DNA of 64,000 nucleotides from positions 1 to 64,000 of the forward strand of contig NZ_JHXL01000003.1 of assembly GCF_000687735.1 (NCBI RefSeq), written 5' to 3'. The DNA is from Acholeplasma equifetale ATCC 29724 (GTDB taxonomy: Bacteria > Bacillota_I > Bacilli_A > Acholeplasmatales > Acholeplasmataceae). Below are positions 53,464 through 62,212 of this stretch, one piece after another (the first letter of the stretch is position 1; every line of letters begins with the position of its first letter). The notes under the pieces are model-generated. The model was not told where the DNA came from. It saw only the letters and a list, made by a program, of their open reading frames with translations, and did no database searches. Made by a program: the position numbers and the translations under genes.

Positions 53464-53859
53464 ATGCATTTAAAGGAAGCTTTAAAAGCAAGAGAACGTG
53501 CATATGTACCATATTCACAATTTAAAGTAGGTGCTGCAATTCGCTTAAAAGATGGTACATTTGTTTTAGGTGCAAACATTGAAAATAGTAGTTATGGTTT
53601 AACTTGTTGTGCAGAACGTAACGCATTATTTTCATTGATTAGTCAAGGTTACAATAAAGATGATATTGAATCAATTACTGTAACTGGCGATACAAAAGGG
53701 CCAATTAGTCCATGTGGTGCATGCCGACAAGTCATGAAAGAATTAGTTCCAAAAGATGCAAAAATCTTTTTAACAAATTTAAAGGGTGATGTTCATGAAA
53801 CTAAAGTTGATGAATTATTACCTTTTGGATTTGATTTAAATGACGATAAAAGCGTATGA
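53464..53859 (+). CDS. cdd: Cytidine deaminase
   Basis: A 131-residue homotetrameric cytidine deaminase of pyrimidine salvage. Zinc and catalytic residues are in SSYGLTCCAERNALF (Cys and Glu) and SPCGACRQVM. YVPYSQFKVGAA is the N-terminal signature. ATG 53464 is preceded by AAAAGGGG; GTG 53455 lies within that site. Overlaps era by 4 bp. Confidence 0.95.
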   Translation: MHLKEALKARERAYVPYSQFKVGAAIRLKDGTFVLGANIENSSYGLTCCAERNALFSLISQGYNKDDIESITVTGDTKGPISPCGACRQVMKELVPKDAKIFLTNLKGDVHETKVDELLPFGFDLNDDKSV

Positions 53860-54740
53860 CAAAAAGTGCATTTATAGCAATTGTTGGGAAACCTAATGTA
53901 GGGAAATCAACCTTACTCAATGCACTCATAAATAAGAAAGTTGCGATTGTATCACCAAAAGTTCAAACAACACGTTATAACATTACAGGTGTACTTACTG
54001 AAGGGGATAATCAGTTTGTATTTATTGATACACCAGGTATGCATAAACCTATACATCAATTAGGAAGTATCATGGATAAAGGTGCAGAAAATACACTTTA
54101 TGATGCTGATGTTGTATGTTGGGTAGTTGATCGTCCATTTCATCAATCTGATGAACGTGTTTTAAAACGCATCGAAAAAAGTGGATTACCTGTTATATTA
54201 GTAATTAATAAAATCGATAAATTAGAATCAAAAACGCATATTGATGAAATTATATTATCATTCATTCATCGTTATGATTTTAAAGAAGTTATTCCTATTT
54301 CAGCATTAAGTCAAACACATATTGATAAATTAAAAGAAGCATTAACTCAATATCTAATTGAAGGACCACATTATTTTCCAGATGATGAAGTTACCGATCA
54401 AAATGATGAACGACGTATGGCTGAACTCATTCGTGAAAAAATTTTATATCATACTGAAGAAGAAGTTCCTCATAGTGTTGCAGTATTTATTGAGCATTTA
54501 GAACAAAATAAAGAATTAAATACAATTGATGTCAATGCAGTTATCATTGTTGAACGTGATAGCCAAAAAGGTATATTAATTGGTAAAAACGGAGAACGTT
54601 TAAAACGTATTGGCACGGAGGCTAGAAAAGATATTAATCGCATCCTTAATATGAAAATTCATTTAACACTTTGGGTTAAAGTAAAAGAAAACTGGAGAAA
54701 CGATCCAGGATCTATTGAACGTTATGGATATGGAGAATAG
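53856..54740 (+). CDS. era: GTPase Era
   Basis: A 294-residue GTPase assisting 30S assembly. G1 GKPNVGKSTLLNALI, G3 DTPGMHKP, G4 NKID; C-terminal KH domain with IVERDSQKGILIGKNGERLK that binds the 16S 3' end. Start ATG overlaps the cdd stop. Normal length. Confidence 0.97.
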   Translation: MTKSAFIAIVGKPNVGKSTLLNALINKKVAIVSPKVQTTRYNITGVLTEGDNQFVFIDTPGMHKPIHQLGSIMDKGAENTLYDADVVCWVVDRPFHQSDERVLKRIEKSGLPVILVINKIDKLESKTHIDEIILSFIHRYDFKEVIPISALSQTHIDKLKEALTQYLIEGPHYFPDDEVTDQNDERRMAELIREKILYHTEEEVPHSVAVFIEHLEQNKELNTIDVNAVIIVERDSQKGILIGKNGERLKRIGTEARKDINRILNMKIHLTLWVKVKENWRNDPGSIERYGYGE

Positions 54741-55386
54741 ATTAGAGGGTATTGTTCTTAAAGTGCAAAGTTATAAAGAAAATGATCGACTAGTTTTTCT
54801 TTATACTAAACGAGGTTTTATTACATTAGTTGCAAAGGGTAGTCAAAAAGTTACAAACCCCCTAAGAACAATCGCTCAGTATATGAATTTAATCGAATTT
54901 AAGGATTCTAAAGATAAAAACATGTTCATGATGCAAGATGCTAAACTTATTTATGACTTTCAACATATTAAATCTAATTATTATGAACTTAAAGAAGCAT
55001 CAATCATGTTAAATTGGATACAAAGATTTATAACTGACAATGATTCACATGATGAAATTTATACACTTATTCGTGAAGCATTATTAGATTATAAAAAAGA
55101 ATGTGTTTTATCATTTTCTTTTAAACTGCTTAAGTATATTGGTTATCCAATCCAGTTAAAAGCTGATGGTAGACCAATTAAAGGTTTAAGTTTGACAAAA
55201 AGAAGTATCATATATTTAGAAGAAAATGAGAAAATTAACTTAAATTTAGTTGAAACAACACAACTATTAAAACTAACCTATTTATCTTATGATAAAATAG
55301 AAAAGATAGAAGATGAACTTTATAACAAATTAAAGTCATTTTTATATGATTATTTAGAATATCACACAGACATCAAACTAACATAA
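54724..55386 (+). CDS. recO: DNA repair protein RecO
   Basis: A ~220-residue RecO that loads RecA with RecF/RecR. The OB fold begins RLEGIVLKVQSYKENDRLVFLYTKRG and KGSQKVTNPLRTIAQYMNLIEF. The four-cysteine zinc site common in RecO is not evident. Start is ATG 54724 or 54730, both inside the end of era; neither has a good ribosome-binding site, so coupling to era is likely. Confidence 0.88.
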   Translation: MDMENRLEGIVLKVQSYKENDRLVFLYTKRGFITLVAKGSQKVTNPLRTIAQYMNLIEFKDSKDKNMFMMQDAKLIYDFQHIKSNYYELKEASIMLNWIQRFITDNDSHDEIYTLIREALLDYKKECVLSFSFKLLKYIGYPIQLKADGRPIKGLSLTKRSIIYLEENEKINLNLVETTQLLKLTYLSYDKIEKIEDELYNKLKSFLYDYLEYHTDIKLT

Positions 55387-55401
55387 GGCAAGGGAGATAC
55401 C

Positions 55402-56772
55402 ATGGTTACATTAGAATATTTAGTTCAATATGCCAAACAAACTGGATATATATTTCAAGGTTCTGAAATTTACGGTGGATTAGCAAATACTTGGGATTAC
55501 GGTCCATTAGGTTCATTACTCAAGAGAAACATTAAAGAAGCTTGGCTAAAACGCTTTTTAAGAGAAGGACCAAATATTGTTGGATTAGATTCATCTATTC
55601 TGCTAAATTCATTAGTATGGCAAGCATCTGGACATATTGCAGGATTTTCAGATCCATTAATCGAAAATAAAACATCAAATCAACGTTATCGTGCAGATAA
55701 ACTTATTTTAGAACACGATCCGAATGCTAATCCAGATAAAATGACAATGGATGAGATGTATGACTACATTATTAAAAACAATATTAAAGATCCAGTAAGT
55801 GGTACTACAGATTGGTTACCAATTCGTAAATTTAATATGATGTTTAAAACACATCAAGGTGTTGTTGAAGATACTGCAAGCGAAGTATATCTTCGTCCTG
55901 AAACAGCACAAGGTATTTTTATTAACTTTAAAAACTTAATTCGTACAACAAGAAAGAAAATACCATTTGGTGTTGCACAAATTGGTAAAGCATTTAGAAA
56001 TGAAATTACACCAGGTAACTTTATTTTTAGAACTAGAGAATTTGAACAAATGGAACTAGAATTTTTCTGTAAACCAGGTACTGAATTGCAATGGTTTGAT
56101 TATTACTTAAATGAAATGAAGCGTTTCTTATTTGATCTAGGTATTGATAAGGATTTAATTCGTGCAGAACCTCATGCAGTTGAGTCATTAGCACATTACA
56201 GTAATGCAACAACAGATATAGAGTTTAAATACCCTTGGGGATTTGATGAATTATGGGGCTTAGCATCTAGAACTGCATTTGACCTTACACAACATCAAAA
56301 CCTAAGTAAAGAAGATATGTCTTATTTAGATCCAGAAACAAATGAACGTTATATACCATATGTTGTTGAACCATCTGTTGGGGTTGAACGTTTATTATTA
56401 GTTTTTTTACTTAATGGTTTAAGTGAAGAAACATTAGAAAATGGAGAAACAAGACAATTATTAAAACTACATCCAGCTTTAGCACCATATAAAGCAGCAA
56501 TCTTACCGTTAGTTAAGAAAGAACATGGTGAAAAGGCACAAGAAATCTATGATATGTTACGTAAAGAGTTTGACGTTGTTTATGATGAGACTCAAAATAT
56601 TGGTAAACGTTATCGCCGACAAGATGCGGTTGGTACACCATTCTGTATTACAGTTGACCATCAAACTATGATTGATCAAACCGTTACTGTAAGATATCGT
56701 GATTCAATGGAACAAGAAAGATTACACATTAGTCAATTAGAAAACTTCATCAGACGTGCAATTAAATTTTAG
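55402..56772 (+). CDS. glyS: Glycyl-tRNA synthetase (alpha2 form)
   Basis: A 456-residue class II synthetase of the single-chain dimeric type. Hallmarks: QGSEIYGGLANTWDYGPLG, LRPETAQGIFINF, IGKAFRNEITPGNFIFRTRE (motif 2) and EPSVGVERLLLVFL (motif 3); the C-terminal anticodon domain follows. The AAGGGAG site precedes ATG. Presence of this form rather than GlyQ/GlyS matches mollicutes and some Bacillota. Confidence 0.96.
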   Translation: MVTLEYLVQYAKQTGYIFQGSEIYGGLANTWDYGPLGSLLKRNIKEAWLKRFLREGPNIVGLDSSILLNSLVWQASGHIAGFSDPLIENKTSNQRYRADKLILEHDPNANPDKMTMDEMYDYIIKNNIKDPVSGTTDWLPIRKFNMMFKTHQGVVEDTASEVYLRPETAQGIFINFKNLIRTTRKKIPFGVAQIGKAFRNEITPGNFIFRTREFEQMELEFFCKPGTELQWFDYYLNEMKRFLFDLGIDKDLIRAEPHAVESLAHYSNATTDIEFKYPWGFDELWGLASRTAFDLTQHQNLSKEDMSYLDPETNERYIPYVVEPSVGVERLLLVFLLNGLSEETLENGETRQLLKLHPALAPYKAAILPLVKKEHGEKAQEIYDMLRKEFDVVYDETQNIGKRYRRQDAVGTPFCITVDHQTMIDQTVTVRYRDSMEQERLHISQLENFIRRAIKF

Positions 56773-56796
56773 TATGTAAAGAAAGGTGGTTGAATC

Positions 56797-58524
56797 ATGA
56801 GCGATAAAGCGCTTATAGATCGAATCAACAAAGAAACAGACATTGTCAAATTGGTTTCTGAGTTCGTATCGCTTGAAAAGCGTGGCAAAAACTACATGGG
56901 TCTTTGTCCGTTTCATGATGAAAAGACACCTTCTTTTTCTGTTTCACCCGAGAAAAATTTAGCCGTTTGTATGGGTTGTAGAAAAGGGGGGAATCCTGTT
57001 ACGTTTTTACAACTCATTAAAAATGTATCATATGAAGATGCTATTAAAGAATTAGCAGATAGATTAGGTATTGAAGTTAAAGTAGAAAATAAAAAGAAAG
57101 ACCCTAACGAATCTTTATATAACTTAATGGATGAAGCAACAGCCTTTTATCAATATGCATTAAAACATACAAAAAAAGGACAAGAAGCTTTTCAATATCT
57201 ACTTGATCGTGGATTGACTGAAGAAGATATTAATCATTTTCAAATTGGTTTTGCACCTCATGCAGATAATTTATACAAACTATTACGTTCTAAAGGCTAT
57301 CCTACAACCGATATGATGAAGTTAGGATTAGTCTCACAAAATGAAGAAGGAAAATACTATGATATTTTTCGTTCAAGAGTAATATTTCCTATTAAAGATT
57401 CTTTGGGTCGAATTGTAGGGTTTTCAGGACGTACTACAAAAAAAACTGAACCAGCAAAATATATCAACTCAACAGAAACACCAATATTTAAGAAGGGTGA
57501 ATTGCTATACCATTTAAGTGATGCAAAATTACATTCAGTTAAACAAGGATTTGTAGTATTAAATGAAGGTTTTTTTGATGTTATTCAAACATTTAAAGCA
57601 GGATTAAAATCAGTTGTTGCTACAATGGGAACAGCTTTAACTAAAAATCATGCACAACAGTTAAAAAAGATTACAAATCATGTTGTAGTTGTTTATGATG
57701 GTGATAATGCTGGTATTGAAGCAACATTAAAATCAATTCCTATATTAAAAGATGAAAAAATTAATGTATCTGTTTTACATTTAAAAGATAAATTAGATCC
57801 AGATGAATATATCAAAAAAAATGGATATGAATCTTATAAATCATTATTTAACGATTCATTGCAAGATCCATATCAATTTGGATATCAAATTTATCTAAAA
57901 GATAAAGATTTTAAAAGATCTGTAGATGTTGAAACCTTCAAAAAACAAATGTCAGCACTTTTATATAAAGCAGATCCGGCAATAAAAAAACAGTATGAAG
58001 CAGATATTTATCAAAAATATCACATTCAACTTAATTTAGGATTTGTTCAATATGAACTTCCGCCTAAAAAGAGTGTTCAAGTCAATAAACGAGTTATTAC
58101 GAAAGCAGAAAATGCAATTGATTTAATATTAACAGATTTATTAATACATCCAAAAAGATTGGAACAATTCGTTGAAAAGATAGGAAAAGATAAACTTATT
58201 ACATCACTTCAACAAAAATTAGCAAGTGATATATATAAATATTACTTAACAACAAATGATGATCATGTCAATTTAGAATATTTTTACGCTATGATTGATT
58301 ATCCTGAAGCATTAAAGATTTATCTTGATAAAGAGGTTTATAAAAGAAAACTCAAATTATCAGATAATGATTTCAATCATTGTCTAGAAGCAATTGAAGA
58401 GTATCATCAAAACTACTTACAAGTAGAAACACTGATGAATGAATTGCGTACGACAAATGATGAGCAACGAAAGCAAGAAATTGCTCAAAAAATATTAGAA
58501 ATACAAAAGCGAGGTAAGGTATAA
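56797..58524 (+). CDS. dnaG: DNA primase
   Basis: A 575-residue primase. N-terminal CHC2 zinc site CPFHDEKTPSFSVSPEKNL with the CMGC pair; TOPRIM core includes LNEGFFDVI and VVYDGDNAG (Glu and DxD metal ligands). The C-terminal helicase-binding part is present but divergent. Placed directly before rpoD, the classical macromolecular-synthesis order. Confidence 0.97.
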   Translation: MSDKALIDRINKETDIVKLVSEFVSLEKRGKNYMGLCPFHDEKTPSFSVSPEKNLAVCMGCRKGGNPVTFLQLIKNVSYEDAIKELADRLGIEVKVENKKKDPNESLYNLMDEATAFYQYALKHTKKGQEAFQYLLDRGLTEEDINHFQIGFAPHADNLYKLLRSKGYPTTDMMKLGLVSQNEEGKYYDIFRSRVIFPIKDSLGRIVGFSGRTTKKTEPAKYINSTETPIFKKGELLYHLSDAKLHSVKQGFVVLNEGFFDVIQTFKAGLKSVVATMGTALTKNHAQQLKKITNHVVVVYDGDNAGIEATLKSIPILKDEKINVSVLHLKDKLDPDEYIKKNGYESYKSLFNDSLQDPYQFGYQIYLKDKDFKRSVDVETFKKQMSALLYKADPAIKKQYEADIYQKYHIQLNLGFVQYELPPKKSVQVNKRVITKAENAIDLILTDLLIHPKRLEQFVEKIGKDKLITSLQQKLASDIYKYYLTTNDDHVNLEYFYAMIDYPEALKIYLDKEVYKRKLKLSDNDFNHCLEAIEEYHQNYLQVETLMNELRTTNDEQRKQEIAQKILEIQKRGKV

Positions 58525-59781
58525 ATGAATTTTGATGAAATTCTAGAGACTTTAATAAAAAAAGCAGGTAAAGAAAAAACATTACAAAAAAGTGATTTGG
58601 AAGAATATTTTGAAGATGGCACAGATGAGTATATTGAGCTTGAAGAAAAATTAAGTAAAAAGAAAATTAAAATTCAATATGAAGATGATATTGAAGGAAA
58701 TGAACAAGATGAAGATTTAGTTTTAGATGAAGATTTTGATGATTTGGATTTACAAGAAGAAGAACCAGATGAATTTTCATTATCTAACCTTGAAGTTGAA
58801 GATATTAAGGAAGAAGAACTTTTAAGTATTGATCAAATGATGTCAACAATTAAAGTTGATGATCCAGTTCGTATGTACTTAAAAGAAATTGGTCAAATTC
58901 CTCTACTCACACTTGATGAAGAAAAGAAATATGCAGTATGGGTATCTGAAGGAAGAATCGCAAATGAACAATTAGAAGCTTATCGTCGTGGTGAATTAAA
59001 CTTATCTGATGAAGATATTCAAACGCTTGAAAATTCAGTTCGTAAAGCACAAATCGCTAAAGATCGATTAGTTGAAGCAAACTACCGTTTAGTAGTCTCT
59101 ATTGCTAAAAAATATACATCTCGCGGATTGTTATTTTTAGACTTAATTCAAGAAGGTAATATGGGATTAATGCGCGCTGTTGATAAATTTGATCATGAAA
59201 AAGGATTCAAATTTTCAACATACGCAACATGGTGGATTCGTCAAGCAATTACACGTGCAGTTGCAGACCAAGCTCGTACAATTCGTATTCCTGTTCATAT
59301 GGTTGAAACAATCAATAAAATGATACGTATTCAACGTCAACTAGTTCAAGAATTAGGTAGAGAACCACAAATTGAAGAAATTGCTGAAAAAATGGGTATT
59401 TCACCGGAGAAAGTTCAAAACATTCAACGTATTTCAAAAGAACCAATTAGTTTAGAAGCACCTGTTGGTGAAGAAGAAGATTCAACATTAGGTGATTTTA
59501 TTTCTGATCCAAATGCATTGAATCCACATGATTATATGATGCAAGAAATGGTTAAGAAAACGTTAGATGAAGTTTTAGAAACATTAACTGATCGTGAAGA
59601 AAAAGTTTTAAGATTACGCTATGGATTACTTGATGGTAAAACACATACTTTAGAAGAAGTTGGTCGTGAATTTGGTGTTACTCGTGAACGTATTCGTCAA
59701 ATAGAAGCAAAAGCATTAAGAAAATTAAGATCTCCACAACGTCAAAATAAATTAAAAGAATTTTACGTAGCTAAAAAATGA
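58525..59781 (+). CDS. rpoD: RNA polymerase primary sigma factor (RpoD/SigA)
   Basis: A 418-residue housekeeping sigma factor. Region 1.1 is followed by a very acidic stretch (residues ~55-95); region 1.2 [17 protein letters not shown]; region 2 with [20 protein letters not shown] and [13 protein letters not shown]; region 4 [20 protein letters not shown]. It reads the TTGACA/TATAAT promoters seen in this window. Starts at the base after the dnaG stop. Confidence 0.98.
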   Translation: MNFDEILETLIKKAGKEKTLQKSDLEEYFEDGTDEYIELEEKLSKKKIKIQYEDDIEGNEQDEDLVLDEDFDDLDLQEEEPDEFSLSNLEVEDIKEEELLSIDQMMSTIKVDDPVRMYLKEIGQIPLLTLDEEKKYAVWVSEGRIANEQLEAYRRGELNLSDEDIQTLENSVRKAQIAKDRLVEANYRLVVSIAKKYTSRGLLFLDLIQEGNMGLMRAVDKFDHEKGFKFSTYATWWIRQAITRAVADQARTIRIPVHMVETINKMIRIQRQLVQELGREPQIEEIAEKMGISPEKVQNIQRISKEPISLEAPVGEEEDSTLGDFISDPNALNPHDYMMQEMVKKTLDEVLETLTDREEKVLRLRYGLLDGKTHTLEEVGREFGVTRERIRQIEAKALRKLRSPQRQNKLKEFYVAKK

Positions 59782-60410
59782 ATCGAATAGAATTTATAGC
59801 AGAACTAACTAAAGGATATGACGTCGTTTTAGATATAGGTTCTGACCATGGCCTTGTATTAAAATATGCATTTGATAAAGGTTATATTAAAAAAGGCATG
59901 GCAAGCGATATAAATCCTAATCCTTTAAAAGCAGCTCAAAAAACTCTCACTGGTTATCCAGTGGAGTTTTATTTATCAAATGGTTTTGAATCAATTGATA
60001 AAACATTTGATTTAGCTATTATTACAGGAATGGGACCTCATTTAATTAGTGAAATATTAATTAATCGCAATAACCCAAACGAAACATATCTTTTAGGGCC
60101 TAATCAAAAGGTATATATTTTAAGAGAGTTCTTAATGCAAGAAGGTTTTGAAATTATTGATGAATATGTTGTTTATGATGGTTTTTATTATTGCTTTTTA
60201 AAAGTTAAAAAAGGAAGAATGCAATTGACTGATGCTGAAAAATATATTGGACCAAAACTAAAAACAAAAAAAGAAGCAATACCATATTATGAACATATGG
60301 TGACTCATTATGAGAATTTAATACCACAATTACCAACAAAGTTACGCAAAAATAATATAGAAATTTTAAATTACTTTAAAGAAACGCTAAATCAACTTAA
60401 AAATGCATAA
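59778..60410 (+). CDS. trmK: tRNA (adenine22-N1)-methyltransferase TrmK
   Basis: A 210-residue SAM methyltransferase. [20 protein letters not shown] is the SAM site, with [16 protein letters not shown] and [14 protein letters not shown]. Overlap with rpoD by 4 bp and this family's usual place after sigA support TrmK. The Nif3-like neighbour common in Bacillota is missing here. Confidence 0.93.
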   Translation: MNRIEFIAELTKGYDVVLDIGSDHGLVLKYAFDKGYIKKGMASDINPNPLKAAQKTLTGYPVEFYLSNGFESIDKTFDLAIITGMGPHLISEILINRNNPNETYLLGPNQKVYILREFLMQEGFEIIDEYVVYDGFYYCFLKVKKGRMQLTDAEKYIGPKLKTKKEAIPYYEHMVTHYENLIPQLPTKLRKNNIEILNYFKETLNQLKNA

Positions 60411-60414
60411 AATT

Positions 60415-60423
60415 TGATATAAT
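60415..60423 (+). promoter_or_regulatory. Extended -10 promoter of the second ABC exporter operon
   Basis: TGATATAAT, 35 bp before the chosen ATG; it follows the trmK stop by 4 bp. Confidence 0.65.
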
Positions 60424-60457
60424 TAGCAAGAGTAATTTTAGAAAGAAGTTGATGACT

Positions 60458-62212
60458 ATGATTAAATCATTTCGATATCTAAAACCGTATATTGGATCTG
60501 TCATCCTTATCTTTACGCTGATTGCTATTAGAGCTGTATTATTACTTTTATTACCTAAATATTTAGGTAATTTAATAGATATTGTAAGTAATACAACTTT
60601 ATCACAAGCAGAACGTACAGAAGGTATGGTCTATTATGGCGGATTAATGATAGGTGCTACGATTTTAAGTATCGTTGTTATTGTTATTAGTAGTTTTTTA
60701 GAATCACGTACATCAAGTGCGTTTGCAAAAACACTACGATTAGAAGTTTATAAAAAAGTACAAAGTTTTTCAATGACTGAGATGGATAAATTTACAACCT
60801 CATCATTAATTACACGTACAACAAACGATATTAACTCATTACAAAATACAATTAATATGTTGTTAAGAATGGTTGTTATGGCACCATTTATGGCTATTGG
60901 TGCGATTGTTATGGCAGTTAATACCAACCCAACCATTTCAACAGTATTAATTTTCTCTATTATAATTATTTTGGCTGTTATTACAGCTATTTGGTTAACT
61001 GCATTCCCTAAATTTAAGATTATTCAAAGACTAGTGGATAAATTAAATTTAGTGACAAGAGAAAATTTATCTGGGCTTCGTGTTGTTCGTGCATTTAATA
61101 CACAAAATGTACAAGCACATAAAACAAAATTAGTGGCAGAAGAATCTATGGAAAAAGGTATTTTTGTTAACCGTGTGTTTAACTTAATGTGGCCTGTTAT
61201 GGGGTTAGTTCAACAGCTAACAACTGTTGCAATGTATTATGTTGCAATACATTTTGGAATCATTCAACCAAGCAGCGCATTTACACCTGGGGATTTATCT
61301 GCAATTATCCAATATGGAACTACAACACTAATGAATTTCATGATGCTAACATTTATAATTACGATGATTCCACGTGCATCAATTTCAGCTAAACGTGTTA
61401 TGGATGTTATTGATCAAGATTTATTAATCAAAGATCCTGATGAACCAAAAACATTAAAACACGTTGAAGGCGAAATTGAATTTAGAAATGTAACATTTAA
61501 ATATCCAAACTCAGAAGAGCCTGTGCTAAAGAATATTAACTTTGTTGCAAGGAAAAATCAAATGACTGCATTTATCGGATCAACTGGTAGCGGTAAATCA
61601 ACACTTATTAATTTAATACCTCGTTTCTATGATGTTACAGAAGGAGAAATTTTATTAGATGGTGTTGATATTCGAGAATATAGTCGAAAAGATTATTTAA
61701 AACATATTGGTTTTGTTCCTCAAAAAGCAAACTTATTTAAAGGAACAATTGAAACGAATATTGCTTTTGGACAAGATGAAATCGATGAAGAAGTCGTTAA
61801 AAAAGCTGCAGAAATCGCTCAAGCGAAAAGTTTTATTGAAAAGTTTGATCATCAATACCAATCAGCAATATCACAAGGTGGAACAAACGTTTCAGGTGGA
61901 CAACGTCAACGTTTAAGTATAGCCAGAGCCATTGCAAAACAACCAAAAATATATATTTTTGATGATTCTTTCTCTGCATTAGACTATCAAACAGATAAAA
62001 AATTAAGAAAAGAATTAAAAAAACATATTAATTCTACAATGCTTGTTGTTGCACAACGTATTAATACCATTCGTCATGCTGACCAAATTGTTGTACTTGA
62101 TAAAGGCGAAGTTGTTGGTATCGGTACACATGTTGAGCTCATGAAAACATGTCGTGTATATCAAGAAATTGCTGAATCACAATTAAGTAAGGAGGAATTA
62201 GGAAATGAATAG
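60458..62212 (+). CDS. ABC exporter half-transporter, degenerate-site subunit (second pair)
   Basis: A 584-residue half-exporter with six helices and an ATPase: Walker A IGSTGSGKST, signature NVSGGQRQRLSIARA, Walker B IYIFDDSFSALD with Asp in place of the catalytic Glu. With the following gene it forms a heterodimer of the YfiB/YfiC or BmrCD kind. Starts possible at TTG 60449, ATG 60452 or ATG 60458; the last gives proper distance from AGAAAGAAG. Substrate unknown. Confidence 0.9.
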   Translation: MIKSFRYLKPYIGSVILIFTLIAIRAVLLLLLPKYLGNLIDIVSNTTLSQAERTEGMVYYGGLMIGATILSIVVIVISSFLESRTSSAFAKTLRLEVYKKVQSFSMTEMDKFTTSSLITRTTNDINSLQNTINMLLRMVVMAPFMAIGAIVMAVNTNPTISTVLIFSIIIILAVITAIWLTAFPKFKIIQRLVDKLNLVTRENLSGLRVVRAFNTQNVQAHKTKLVAEESMEKGIFVNRVFNLMWPVMGLVQQLTTVAMYYVAIHFGIIQPSSAFTPGDLSAIIQYGTTTLMNFMMLTFIITMIPRASISAKRVMDVIDQDLLIKDPDEPKTLKHVEGEIEFRNVTFKYPNSEEPVLKNINFVARKNQMTAFIGSTGSGKSTLINLIPRFYDVTEGEILLDGVDIREYSRKDYLKHIGFVPQKANLFKGTIETNIAFGQDEIDEEVVKKAAEIAQAKSFIEKFDHQYQSAISQGGTNVSGGQRQRLSIARAIAKQPKIYIFDDSFSALDYQTDKKLRKELKKHINSTMLVVAQRINTIRHADQIVVLDKGEVVGIGTHVELMKTCRVYQEIAESQLSKEELGNE